From Prevotellamassilia sp. (GTDB taxonomy: Bacteria; Bacteroidota; Bacteroidia; Bacteroidales; Bacteroidaceae), in contig VSQE01000009.1 in NCBI GenBank assembly GCA_009775705.1, forward strand, positions 1 to 42,106: a stretch of 42,106 nt of DNA. The letters run 5' to 3'. Below the pieces are notes generated by a model. The model was not told the origin of the DNA and ran no database searches. It worked only from the letters and a program-made list of their open reading frames with translations. The position numbers and the translations under genes are program-made. This document shows, one piece after another, positions 7,746 to 15,737 of this stretch (position 1 is the stretch's first letter; every line of letters starts with the position of its first letter).

Positions 7746-7945
7746 TCACCGCATCGGTTTTTATCGGTGCAAATATGGGCTGTCGCGCCTGATTCCGTCG
7801 TTTTGAATTGCATTTCTTGCAAATTCTTCCTTCTACGAAGCGTAATTGGCAAGAAAAAACGTCGGAAAGGGCTTTTTCGCCAGCCCCGGAAAGCACCATA
7901 AAACCCGAAGCGGCTCCGGTAACAAGGAAGCCGAGCAGAGGGAAA
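7746..7945 (+). ncRNA. Structured 5' leader, copy C
   Basis: This is the third copy. The outer stem pairs TTCCGTCGTTT (7793-7803) with AAACGTCGGAA (7857-7867), a sequence largely different from copies A and B but pairing at the same place. The inner stem pairs TTTCTTGC (7813-7820) with GCAAGAAA (7849-7856), capped by CTTC/GAAG. The 3' hairpin pairs CGGCTCC (7911-7917) with GGAAGCCG (7926-7933), with one bulge. The boxes GTCGCGC and TAAAACCC are conserved. It ends about 30 nt before the start codon at 7973 and leads a four-gene unit. Confidence 0.65.
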
Positions 7946-7972
7946 GAAAAACAATCATTAAAAATTCAACAA

Positions 7973-8170
7973 ATGAAGACATTAGAAGAATTATTGCAAG
8001 AACTGGGGTGTGAAGGTAACGCATTCGACAGCACCGGAGAATTTACAAAAGCGGGAGAAAAGGCGTATGACCGCTTGGAGCATTTGCTGTATGACATAGA
8101 AAGGCTTACAGGCAAAGAGGTGACACCCATAATTAGGGAACTTGACAAAATATGCAACGAGAACTATTAA
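7973..8170 (+). CDS. Small helical protein behind leader copy C
   Basis: This 65-residue acidic protein is almost entirely predicted helical (TLEELLQELG; AYDRLEHLLYDIERL). Its function is unknown. The frame is open upstream to 7808, but that part is the structured leader, so ATG 7973 is chosen. Its stop lies just before the start of the next gene (8182), indicating a cotranscribed unit of four small genes up to the terminator at 9176. Confidence 0.65.
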   Translation: MKTLEELLQELGCEGNAFDSTGEFTKAGEKAYDRLEHLLYDIERLTGKEVTPIIRELDKICNENY

Positions 8171-8181
8171 AATTCAAGAAT

Positions 8182-8454
8182 ATGGACATTAAAGAAAGCA
8201 AAGAATATCGCCTCGCCAAAGACTGGGAAATGGCGGTAAACAGTTTCAGTTTCAACCCCGAACGGTTCGCAGCGGCAATCCCCGACATGCACCCCACGCT
8301 TCAGCAAAGCCTGTATCGCCTGATTAAGGCGTGTATCAAGGTCATGGCGGACGAAACGCGGCACTATGACGAACGAAACCAAGCCTCGCACGAGGAAGCG
8401 AAGTGCATCATGGAGTACCTCAATGAACACGGACGTAATATACCATTAAAATAA
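8182..8454 (+). CDS. Small hypothetical protein
   Basis: This 90-residue protein is not recognised. It is helical throughout, with SFNPERFAAAIPDMHPTLQQ near residues 22-41 and a charged C-terminal helix (ETRHYDERNQASHEEAKCIM). An in-frame ATG at 8152 overlaps the upstream gene; the ATG at 8182, preceded by an A-rich stretch, is preferred. It is followed after 10 bases by the next gene. Confidence 0.65.
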   Translation: MDIKESKEYRLAKDWEMAVNSFSFNPERFAAAIPDMHPTLQQSLYRLIKACIKVMADETRHYDERNQASHEEAKCIMEYLNEHGRNIPLK

Positions 8455-8464
8455 GGAGGATAAT

Positions 8465-8737
8465 ATGAAAACAAATGAAATTCAATTTGGCGGCAAGAGC
8501 TATGTATGCCGTATTGTGGAAGCCAACGATGGCGAAGAACTGCTGATTGCCCCGACCACCCTGCTGGATGCTCTGCAGCCCGGTAGTTTCAATGACGAAA
8601 ACGAAGGTTTCGCCAGTAAAGAAGCCGAAAGCATTTATGACGAAGTTTTCTTCTTTACCGATGAGAGAACCCTTCAACTGCCCGAAAACGAGCTGGTAGC
8701 CGAACTCAAAAAGGATAACCCGGACTGGTTCGAGTGA
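8465..8737 (+). CDS. Small acidic hypothetical protein
   Basis: This 90-residue, strongly acidic protein has a good ribosome binding site (AAGGAGGATAAT), unusual among its neighbours. The N-terminus (EIQFGGKSYVCRIVE) and the segment DEVFFFTDERTLQLPENEL suggest a small beta-rich fold. The opening resembles that of the gene at 4322 (MEIQFAIV...), so the two may be distantly related cargo proteins. No function can be assigned. Confidence 0.7.
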   Translation: MKTNEIQFGGKSYVCRIVEANDGEELLIAPTTLLDALQPGSFNDENEGFASKEAESIYDEVFFFTDERTLQLPENELVAELKKDNPDWFE

Positions 8738-8777
8738 ATCATGGAATAATAATTTATAAACTTACAAACTTAGAGTT

Positions 8778-9154
8778 ATGGAAAAAGAATATGTAATGCA
8801 GGTTGCACAGATCATTAAGGAACAGTTAGTAGCGTTAACCCCCATGACCGTCCTCATGTCATGGAGTATCGAAGAATTTGCCGCCACTCTATACAGGGAT
8901 TTGCCGGCACTCCGAATCAAGGTAAACGGACGACTGCACGCGGGATATGTCATCGTCGTGCTCAATGGTTCGGACTATTACGAGGTTTATCTTGTGAAGG
9001 GAATGGACGTGGAATGTGTGACAACGAGGTTTGTTTCGATGAACTGGGCGGTGTCATCGACAGGGCTATCGAAAGCGGTACGGACAAAGCCAAGTATGAT
9101 AAATTCTGTGAACAGGAGCGACAGAATTTATATGTAACTGTTGTCACTGTCTGA
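8778..9154 (+). pseudogene. Hypothetical gene split by a frameshift
   Basis: The reading frame starting at 8778 gives a plausible protein up to about residue 75 (YYEVYLVKGMDVECV). After about 9025 it turns into unlikely sequence, ending at 9137. The -1 frame continues sensibly at the same point (CDNEVCFDELGGVIDRAIES) and ends at 9154. A single-base deletion around 9015-9030 explains both, giving an intact product of about 125 residues. It could be a true mutation, a sequencing error or, less likely, programmed -1 frameshifting, since no slippery heptamer is evident. The function is unknown. It is the last gene of the unit behind leader copy C. Confidence 0.6.
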
Positions 9155-9175
9155 TTCCTCTTTTTGGGGGACGAG

Positions 9176-9214
9176 AGCCGTGCCTTGTCGGTAAACGAAC
9201 AGGGTACGGCTTTT
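9176..9214 (+). terminator. Terminator after the copy-C unit
   Basis: The hairpin AGCCGTGCC...GGGTACGGCT (one bulge) is followed by TTTTC, 22 bases after the stop codon at 9154. Confidence 0.65.
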
Positions 9215-9338
9215 CTGTATATAATGCAGAAAAGAATAAAAATCTGCCGTTTGTAAATGATTTCAGTCGTTCATAAAACGGATTGTCTGTGACTGCCTGC
9301 TCCCTTTATATTTGCGATGCAGGTTCACAAAGTAATAA

Positions 9339-9575
9339 CGGGGGCATTACTCCGGCTATGCCTTCGACCTGATTCCCGTAAACGGCAATATGATGGAATT
9401 CAAGAGTTTCTGTCGTGGTTTTCTTAGAGTAAGAGAGTTTGACCAGTTGATTTCCGAGAAAGAAAACAGTCAGGGAGTACCGTCGTGGATGCACATCGGG
9501 TATAAGAACTCGGAGGGTAAACAACGCAAGCAGCTGCTGTCTATGATAGGCGGCAAATATTATCCCATGACTTGA
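9339..9575 (+). pseudogene. C-terminal remnant of a peptidase M15 family protein
   Basis: The frame reads HYSGYAFDLIPVNGNMMEFK from 9345, which resembles the D-Ala-D-Ala carboxypeptidase/M15A signature SxHxxGxAFDL, with H and D metal ligands partly preserved. It continues through VPSWMHIGYKNSEGKQRKQL, the usual C-terminal WxH metal-binding segment, to a stop at 9575. A stop codon at 9336 and the lack of upstream coding sequence show the N-terminal part is gone. Such M15 proteins are common near phage and conjugative element ends in Bacteroides. It is presumably inactive. The bases 9576-9707 hold nothing recognisable. Confidence 0.6.
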
Positions 9576-9707
9576 TTTGACTCGTTTCAGGTAATCACCA
9601 TCGGTCAGAGTGCAAGCGTCGGGTTCGTGCACCCTCCCTCTATACATTTTAATGCCGTTATTATCAATTCAACAGCAACAAACGACCGGTGTCTCCTGTA
9701 TTTTTCC

Positions 9708-9715
9708 TATATTTG
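9708..9715 (+). promoter_or_regulatory. Promoter -7 element for the DUF1016 gene
   Basis: TATATTTG matches the TAnnTTTG consensus, 20 bases before the start codon at 9736. Initiation would give a very short leader. This supports choosing 9736 over the earlier in-frame ATGs at 9610 and 9652. Confidence 0.5.
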
Positions 9716-9735
9716 TTTCCGATTTACAGTCAGAT

Positions 9736-10914
9736 ATGGAACAATTAGCAAATTCAATACAAAGCATATCCTTTGAGCAGTTGGCTCAAAAGATTATAAC
9801 CGTCGATGATTCAATGCGTGGGGTGGCGGTTAAAACCATCAATCAGGCGACCACGTTACGCAATTGGATAATCGGATGTTATATTGTTGAATACGAACAA
9901 AATGGCAGCGACCGGGCCAAGTACGGGGACAATCTGCTGAAAAGTCTGGAAAAACGTATCGGGCAAAAGGGCCTGAATGTCACCCTTTTCCAACTTTCAC
10001 GATTGTTTTATAGAGATTATCCGCATATCGGTACACTGGTTTCCGCAAATCATGCGACGGTGTTGCATAAATTGCCGTTATCAGAAATTTATGCGACAGT
10101 GTCGCACAAATTGCCGGAAATTGACTCTTTCGCTGTTAATAAGAAAAATGCAGGCAAGCTTTCTGAACAGTTCAATACCCCCCCTGAGAATTTGGTTTCT
10201 GCACTTTCCTTTTCGCATATCAGGGAGTTGCTTACGATAGAAGACCCGTTGGTACGTTTTTTCTATGAAACGGAATGTATTCGGGGAACATGGAGTGTGC
10301 GTGAATTACGCCGTCAGATTGTTTCCAACCTTCACATTCGCATCGGACTGTCGGAGGATAAGATGAAAGCGATGATGCTTGCAGACAGCAAGGCAGAGCG
10401 ACACACCCCGCTTTTGCAGATACGCGACCCCTATACGTTTGAGTTTCTCGGTCTCCAAGCCAAAGATGTCGTTACGGAAAGCGATATTGAAGAAGCCCTG
10501 CTCGGACACTTGCAGGAGTTCTTGCTGGAACTTGGGAAAGGCTTCTGTTTCGAGGCGCGTCAGAAACGCATCATCATAGACGGAGAATATTATTTTGCGG
10601 ATCTCGTTTTCTACAACCGGTTGCTTCATTGCAATGTCATTGTGGAATTAAAAAATGACGAGTTCCGCCATGAACACATAGGACAGCTGAATGCCTATGT
10701 CAGCTATTATGCCGAGAATGAAATGCAGCCGGGCGACAATCCTCCGGTCGGTATTTTGCTTTGTACACACAAAGGAAAGAAGATGGTGGAATACGCCCTT
10801 GGCAGTATGGATAATCATCTTTTTGTTTCGACATACCAGTTACAGTTGCCAAACCGTCAGCAATTAGAACAGTTCTTGATGGACGAATGTCGGGAACAGT
10901 CCTCGGAAGTGTGA
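9736..10914 (+). CDS. DUF1016/YhcG-type PD-(D/E)XK nuclease
   Basis: This 392-residue protein has an N-terminal DUF1016 domain (LRNWIIGCYIVEYEQNGSDR, then LFQLSRLFYRDYP). Its C-terminal nuclease domain carries FADLVFYNRLL followed by NVIVELKNDEF near residues 280-310, the D...ExK core of PD-(D/E)XK enzymes. GQLNAYVSYY and GILLCTHK follow, as in the YhcG family. The family is linked to restriction, mobile elements and DNA junction processing, but a specific role is not established. The gene stands alone between a terminator-proximal remnant and a bidirectional terminator. An internal 13-residue near-duplication (ATVLHKLPLSEIY / ATVSHKLPEIDSF) lies at 10054-10131. Confidence 0.88.
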   Translation: MEQLANSIQSISFEQLAQKIITVDDSMRGVAVKTINQATTLRNWIIGCYIVEYEQNGSDRAKYGDNLLKSLEKRIGQKGLNVTLFQLSRLFYRDYPHIGTLVSANHATVLHKLPLSEIYATVSHKLPEIDSFAVNKKNAGKLSEQFNTPPENLVSALSFSHIRELLTIEDPLVRFFYETECIRGTWSVRELRRQIVSNLHIRIGLSEDKMKAMMLADSKAERHTPLLQIRDPYTFEFLGLQAKDVVTESDIEEALLGHLQEFLLELGKGFCFEARQKRIIIDGEYYFADLVFYNRLLHCNVIVELKNDEFRHEHIGQLNAYVSYYAENEMQPGDNPPVGILLCTHKGKKMVEYALGSMDNHLFVSTYQLQLPNRQQLEQFLMDECREQSSEV

Positions 10915-10934
10915 AAAATAGATAGGAAACACCG

Positions 10935-10975
10935 AAACGCCTGCAATAATCACGGAATCATTGCAGGCGTTTTGC
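10935..10975. terminator. Bidirectional terminator between convergent genes
   Basis: The perfect 13-bp inverted repeat AAACGCCTGCAAT (10935-10947) / ATTGCAGGCGTTT (10960-10972) carries T runs on both strands. It separates the DUF1016 gene from the end of the leftward conjugation operon. Confidence 0.85.
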
Positions 10976-11001
10976 TTCTTTCCATAACGGAAGCCGACTT
11001 T

Positions 11002-13188
11002 CTATTTCGCACCCCTTTTGTTCAGCACGTCCTTTATCATTTCTTTCACCTCTATTCCCACATTCACGAAATTCCGGTAAAGAATGCGTTCCCGTTCCTC
11101 CCTCGACTTAAACGTGTAGAACTTCGGCAGTGGTACATACGCAGCTTCCTCCTTCTTGATTTCCTTCATGTCGAAATCCGTTTTGCAGAAGAACTTCGAG
11201 GTCTTGAACTCCTCCGATTCCTGTACGTTCATCGAACCTCCTATACCGGTTTTTGTTTGGATGAAGTCCCGTGCCGTCTGACCGCATATCCAGCCCGTCG
11301 GCATATCCGAGATTTTCGAGGCGGGTACGAGGCTGTCCATGTTTTCATTCAGGTTGATGGAAGTTTTGTCCCGGTCTATCGTGACACCCTTTTTGATTTG
11401 CACCACCTTGCCGAATATGTCGCTTGACAGCCATTCCAGCGTCTCCTTGGCACGGGCTGAACCGCTCACCACATTGCCCACCGTCGTGATGATTTTTTGC
11501 ATACCCACCTTTCCGTAATCCGCTTCGAGCTGCGGCAGCTCTTGGAAACCGAGCGTCACGCTCACCTTGTTGCTTCGTGCCGTACCGATCAGGCGGTCTA
11601 TCTTGTGGAAATAAAGTGTCGGCAGCTCGTCCACGATAATGCTCACGGGGATGTTCTTGCCCTGCCCGGTATTTACGCGGGTAACGAGACGGTTCAAAAT
11701 AAGGGCGTTCAGTGCCCCGATAATGCTCTCCATCTCCGGGTCGTTCGCTATCAGCAGGTAACTCGGATTCTTCGGGTCGCTCACCTTCAGGTCGAAGTCG
11801 TCGCCGTCACGATGGAATATCCAGTAACTCTCTTTGGTCGCCAAGCGCGAGGTATAGACACGCAGCGTACCTATCATACCTTCCAGCTGCTCCATTGCCT
11901 TGTTTTTGAAAGCCGTCTGGAACGGACCGAGCAATGGGGCTACCTCGTTGTCGGTCTCCAGTACCTCGAAAATGGTTTGGTAACTCTCATTCAGGAACGA
12001 CAGGATATGCGGCATGTCCGAGTATTTTCCCAGCCAGTAGGCAGGTTCAACGATTTCTCCGCCCTCTTTGTCCCGCACCACACCCGTTGGCTTCCAGAAT
12101 TTCGTTTCAGGGTCTTGCCGTTTCTCTGCGTACAGTTTGTTTCCTTTGACATCATAAGGCTCGCGCTCGTAGTTCACGAAGAAATAGATGCAGGCGGCGA
12201 GGAAGTTCACAGCCGAGGTCTGGAAGAACTGGTCGCTGCCACCGCCTCCCTCTTTCTTGCCTTTTTGCAGGCTCTCCAACAGCGTCTCCGCCGTCTCGCT
12301 GGCCGCAGCGAGGTTGTTGATGTATTTCGCCTGAATGGGATTTACCCGGCGGCTGTACTCCACGTCCACGAAATTAATCATGTTGAACTGGCAGCCTTGG
12401 GGCAGCTTGCCGAGTTTCTGGTTTTTCTTGTAGTGGTAGTACAGCTTCGTAGCCAGAGTCGGGAACTTATAGTCATAGACCACCATTGCGAATCCCTTGG
12501 CCGAGTGCTGCCGGATAAACGGCTCGATGATACTGAATGTCTTACCCGACCCCGGTGTTCCGACTACCCACGTTCCACGGAAACAGTTGGTTATGTTGGT
12601 CCAGCCTTTACGAAATTTGCCCTTGTAGTAATACCGCATAGGGATATTCACGCTGTACGGGGTCTCTATCAGTTCCTCGCACTGCTCGAAACTCTCGTTC
12701 TCGAAGTTGAAGCGGTCCTTCATCAGTCCCTCCTTGAGGAACTTGGAGATGTTGTCCAGTGCGACATGCACGAGGATAACCCCCACGAGGGAAGTTGTCA
12801 TATAGAAGATAATATTCAGCGGCAGCGTATAAAGTCGTGCCTCCATCGGATAACCGAACAGCCATACGGACAGCACTAACAGAACAAAACCGCTTATGAG
12901 TGGGTACAAGACCTGCCGCCGGGCGTTGAACTCCAAATGTTTCTTGGCTCTGGTGCCTATACATGTAATGCAGATGAGTAGCACCGTGGCGACCTTACTG
13001 TACACGAGGTTTCCGTCGTTATAGATGGTCCACTGCTTGATACGTCCGTGAATGTCGCAGAGTATGCCGCCCCAGTGGTCCAGCATAGCCGGGTCGATGG
13101 CATACTCGAAAAACTCCATCAGTACGGAGACATATACCACCGCACGGAATATCCGGTAAAATCCCTGTAATTCCTTGCTCTCTTCCAT
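11002..13188 (-). CDS. Type IV coupling protein, VirD4/TraG family (Bacteroides MobC-like)
   Basis: This 728-residue membrane ATPase links the processed DNA-relaxase complex to the secretion channel. Several N-terminal membrane segments (within residues 10-150) precede the Walker A GTPGSGKTFSI near residue 210 and the Walker B-like PVSIIVDELPTLYF near residue 520. The open frame extends to 13284, but ATG 13188 is chosen because it clears the upstream gene (ends 13196) by 7 bases. It is the last gene of the conjugation operon. In related Bacteroides elements the coupling protein sits next to mobA/mobB relaxase genes; none is seen here. The gene appears intact. Confidence 0.9.
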   Translation of the reverse strand: MEESKELQGFYRIFRAVVYVSVLMEFFEYAIDPAMLDHWGGILCDIHGRIKQWTIYNDGNLVYSKVATVLLICITCIGTRAKKHLEFNARRQVLYPLISGFVLLVLSVWLFGYPMEARLYTLPLNIIFYMTTSLVGVILVHVALDNISKFLKEGLMKDRFNFENESFEQCEELIETPYSVNIPMRYYYKGKFRKGWTNITNCFRGTWVVGTPGSGKTFSIIEPFIRQHSAKGFAMVVYDYKFPTLATKLYYHYKKNQKLGKLPQGCQFNMINFVDVEYSRRVNPIQAKYINNLAAASETAETLLESLQKGKKEGGGGSDQFFQTSAVNFLAACIYFFVNYEREPYDVKGNKLYAEKRQDPETKFWKPTGVVRDKEGGEIVEPAYWLGKYSDMPHILSFLNESYQTIFEVLETDNEVAPLLGPFQTAFKNKAMEQLEGMIGTLRVYTSRLATKESYWIFHRDGDDFDLKVSDPKNPSYLLIANDPEMESIIGALNALILNRLVTRVNTGQGKNIPVSIIVDELPTLYFHKIDRLIGTARSNKVSVTLGFQELPQLEADYGKVGMQKIITTVGNVVSGSARAKETLEWLSSDIFGKVVQIKKGVTIDRDKTSINLNENMDSLVPASKISDMPTGWICGQTARDFIQTKTGIGGSMNVQESEEFKTSKFFCKTDFDMKEIKKEEAAYVPLPKFYTFKSREERERILYRNFVNVGIEVKEMIKDVLNKRGAK

Positions 13189-13195
13189 TGCTATG

Positions 13196-13684
13196 TCAAT
13201 TCTTTTTAATGCCCCAGAGAACATGGATATGAGGCCATTGCATACGGTTATCAGCAGTAAGCTGGCAGACATGGGAAACTGCATATAGAGGTTTAAGCCT
13301 TAAAGCGTCATATATTGCAGAAGCCCGTACTTCCGCTGTAAACTTCTCAAGGAAAATCCGGACAGCATCGTTAGAGCCACAAGTCATGAAATCAATGAAA
13401 CCTTCAATCAATTCTTCATTGACATAGTAGAGCTGCCCTTGGAAAATATCATGGTAACGGCTGATACGGCCGTTCCATTCCGTCCGGATTTCTTCCCTGC
13501 GGTTCTTTGCGGAAGGAAACCTCTCGTAGCAGTCTATTCCATCATCGAGGAATATGTAATTACCGGAAACGTCCTCTTGCTTAGGACATTTGCATCTCAA
13601 CAGATACCCGAAAAATCCTTTGTCCGGATGTACTATATCCACATATTGTGGTGCATTGAAATCTTTAATTCCGTTCATAATCAT
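13196..13684 (-). CDS. Hypothetical protein before the coupling protein
   Basis: This 162-residue protein has no signal peptide or membrane span and no recognised motif. It has an aromatic-rich N-terminal half (NAPQYVDIVHPDKGFFGYLL, CKCPKQEDVSGNYIFLDDG) and a helical C-terminal half. Base composition is slightly more A+T-rich than neighbouring tra genes. It starts 4 bases after the lipoprotein gene (ATG 13684, or 13678) and ends 7 bases before the coupling protein, so it is part of the operon. Its role is unknown; an entry-exclusion or regulatory role would be a guess. Confidence 0.7.
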   Translation of the reverse strand: MIMNGIKDFNAPQYVDIVHPDKGFFGYLLRCKCPKQEDVSGNYIFLDDGIDCYERFPSAKNRREEIRTEWNGRISRYHDIFQGQLYYVNEELIEGFIDFMTCGSNDAVRIFLEKFTAEVRASAIYDALRLKPLYAVSHVCQLTADNRMQWPHIHVLWGIKKN

Positions 13685-13688
13685 AAAT

Positions 13689-14360
13689 TCAGTTGTTGAT
13701 GGTTATAATGGGACGCACTTTATGCGCCTGCGTCTTGGGCGTTTCCTGCATGGCTCCGCTGGCTGTCGAGTAGAGCCATGCTTTGACCGTCTGCTGTCCT
13801 TCCACCTCCGTCGATGTCCAGTACCAGCACTCGTCGGCTTCGGTCGGAAGCGGGTCTCCGCCGCATTTCTCGATGACCGGATTGATAATGCCACGTGCCG
13901 CATACAGCAGGCGCATCTGAGCCACCGAGGGAACATAGGCGCTCTGCCCGTATTTCCACAGGGCAAAAACGGCTTCAGCCATCGGCGAGGCTGTCTCTTC
14001 TGTTTCATACAAGGCGAACGTGTTCTCATTCCCGTCGTATGCCGTGATGTCTGCTGACGTACCCTGCTCGACACCAAGGCTGTCGGCAAAAGCTTTCGGC
14101 GTCATATCCCACAGATAGACGGCATAGCCGTTTCCTTCCGTTTCCCCGTCGGAGCCGATATGGAAGACGACGGCAATCGCCTGTTCCTTGGATTGTTCGT
14201 ACTCACTGTACGGTATTACTGTCCCGTCCACACAGAGGACGTGTACGGGATATTTTGTTTCTTCGGATTCTTCTATATGTGCGTCGCAGGCAGCCAACGC
14301 CCCGGTTATGAGGAGAACCGGCACTACCTGGCACGTTTTTCTGATAATGTTCTGTTTCAT
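13689..14360 (-). CDS. Lipoprotein with a DUF1566 (Lcl C-terminal)-like domain
   Basis: This 223-residue protein has a lipoprotein signal (VLLITGALAACD, lipobox LAAC, acylated Cys near residue 24) and acidic residues after the cysteine. The domain ends with WYWTSTEVEG and, near the C-terminus, AHKVRPIITI, which resembles DUF1566/Lcl C-terminal domains found on bacterial surface proteins. PSVAQMRLLY is likewise typical of that fold. Located between TraO and the coupling protein gene, it could be an outer-membrane accessory of the channel or a surface exclusion or adhesion factor; this is inference. The domain call is by remembered motif only. Confidence 0.65.
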   Translation of the reverse strand: MKQNIIRKTCQVVPVLLITGALAACDAHIEESEETKYPVHVLCVDGTVIPYSEYEQSKEQAIAVVFHIGSDGETEGNGYAVYLWDMTPKAFADSLGVEQGTSADITAYDGNENTFALYETEETASPMAEAVFALWKYGQSAYVPSVAQMRLLYAARGIINPVIEKCGGDPLPTEADECWYWTSTEVEGQQTVKAWLYSTASGAMQETPKTQAHKVRPIITINN

Positions 14361-14367
14361 CTTTCCC

Positions 14368-14880
14368 TTATTTTATAGGTAGTTTAATGCCGAGGGCAAC
14401 CCCTGTACGCAGCACGTCGGCCCCCTTTATCATTACGTCTCCCTTGACTTGCCAGTATAGCGTCCAGCCCGCCCGCAACACATAGTTGTGCTCGTAGCCG
14501 AAATGCAGTCCTGCAAGGAACTTCTTCGTGTCGCTTCCGCCCGAAGCCCCGATTCGGAGGCTTCCGTAATGGTTGCGTCCCCTCGTGACGCAGGGTTTGT
14601 AAGCCACGCCGAAGCTGTAGGTGCGGTAGTTCCGCCAGAAAGATTTCGGGCATACATGCTTGCAGGATTCGCACTCTGCCCATTGCAGGTAGCCGTTGGC
14701 AAAGAACTCCCACGCATGGCGGTAGTTCATCTCGTGTTCGTAGGCCAGCGTCACGTCCAGCCCGTTCTTGTACAGCAGCCCCGCACCGAGTGAGAGGCGG
14801 CCGCTGCCTCGCTGTGCATACGCTCCTACGGCGAGGCACATGCAGGCAATCGTCAGGATAATCGTCTTTTTCATCGTCAT
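14368..14880 (-). CDS. traO: Conjugal transfer protein TraO
   Basis: This 170-residue exported protein has a signal peptide (KKTIILTIACMCLAVGAYAQ). The mature part resembles a small outer-membrane beta-barrel: RLSLGAGLLYKNGLDVTLAYE, repeated aromatic strands and a final GVALGIKLPIK. This matches Bacteroides conjugative TraO, which lies after TraN. Its start overlaps the traN stop by four bases, indicating translational coupling. The precise function in the channel is not established. Confidence 0.8.
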   Translation of the reverse strand: MTMKKTIILTIACMCLAVGAYAQRGSGRLSLGAGLLYKNGLDVTLAYEHEMNYRHAWEFFANGYLQWAECESCKHVCPKSFWRNYRTYSFGVAYKPCVTRGRNHYGSLRIGASGGSDTKKFLAGLHFGYEHNYVLRAGWTLYWQVKGDVMIKGADVLRTGVALGIKLPIK

Positions 14881-15728
14881 TCCTCCTCCAGCAATGCCGC
14901 GCTGAACGAATCGGCTGACAGCACGTCCTCATAGTCGATATTCAGGCTGATGTTACGCCCGCTGATTTGTTTCTCCGTCATCTCGATGGTCAGCACCTTG
15001 TCGTTCGGGAACGTCATTTTCTTGACCACGACCACATTCCGGTAGCCGTGCCGGAACGTCTTGCCCGCCTCCAGCACCAGTGCCGGGGTCAGTTCGATGA
15101 CCTGTGCGTTGGTCGCCTTGGTCAGTTTCTTGTCTGCCAGCTTCACCCGTATCTCGTCGATGTCGAAGCGGATGTTCGTCCGGTTCTCTATCGAGAAGTC
15201 GATGAAGAAATACTCACCCACGGAGTAGATGTTGTTCAGCCGCATGGTCATGCGATGTGCCTTGGTGGCGACGTTGCGGATCTTCGCGGGCGAGTTCCAG
15301 ATACGCCGGGCGAAGCGTGTCATATCCACGGTGGACATCGAGACCGCCGGGTTGTGATAGGCGTTCCGTTCCTGCAACTGGATTTCCTTGTCAGTTACCG
15401 CCTCCCGCACCCGTGTGGTGTAGAGCAGCGCATACTGCGTGCGGTAGCGTTCCGTTACGATAGTCACGATGGCCAGCACCTCGCCGTCCTCGTGTCCGCC
15501 CTCTTTCGGTTTCAGGCGGACGATATTGTCTATCGGTTGGTCGCCGACAACCTTATCTGTGGAGATGTCCACGAAGCGTACCGGTTCCGAGGCCGTGATG
15601 ACCGTCGTTACCTGTTCATTTACCGTAAGTTGTTCCATCTCCTCGTAGGTTCGTTGTGCCTGTACATTCGGCGTTCCCAGCAGCCCTGCCGCCAGAAGAA
15701 ATGCCGTTACGATTCCTTTTTTGTCCAT
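14877..15728 (-). CDS. traN: Conjugal transfer protein TraN (VirB9-like)
   Basis: This 283-residue exported protein has a signal peptide ending near residue 24 (NVQAQR). The body is beta-rich (EPVRFVDISTDKVVGDQ; YFFIDFSIENRTNIRFDIDE; FRHGYRNVVVVKKMTFPND). TraN of Bacteroides conjugative transposons is the presumed counterpart of VirB9, forming the outer-membrane core complex with TraM and TraO. The order methyltransferase-TraN-TraO and the tight spacing support the call. Confidence 0.82.
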   Translation of the reverse strand: MDKKGIVTAFLLAAGLLGTPNVQAQRTYEEMEQLTVNEQVTTVITASEPVRFVDISTDKVVGDQPIDNIVRLKPKEGGHEDGEVLAIVTIVTERYRTQYALLYTTRVREAVTDKEIQLQERNAYHNPAVSMSTVDMTRFARRIWNSPAKIRNVATKAHRMTMRLNNIYSVGEYFFIDFSIENRTNIRFDIDEIRVKLADKKLTKATNAQVIELTPALVLEAGKTFRHGYRNVVVVKKMTFPNDKVLTIEMTEKQISGRNISLNIDYEDVLSADSFSAALLEEE

Positions 15729-15737
15729 GTCATTGAT

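Noticed and set aside
11497..12879. Long + strand open frame (460 codons) antisense to the coupling protein gene
   Set aside because: It is a shadow of the coupling protein frame with compositionally odd histidine and valine-rich translation and no motif.
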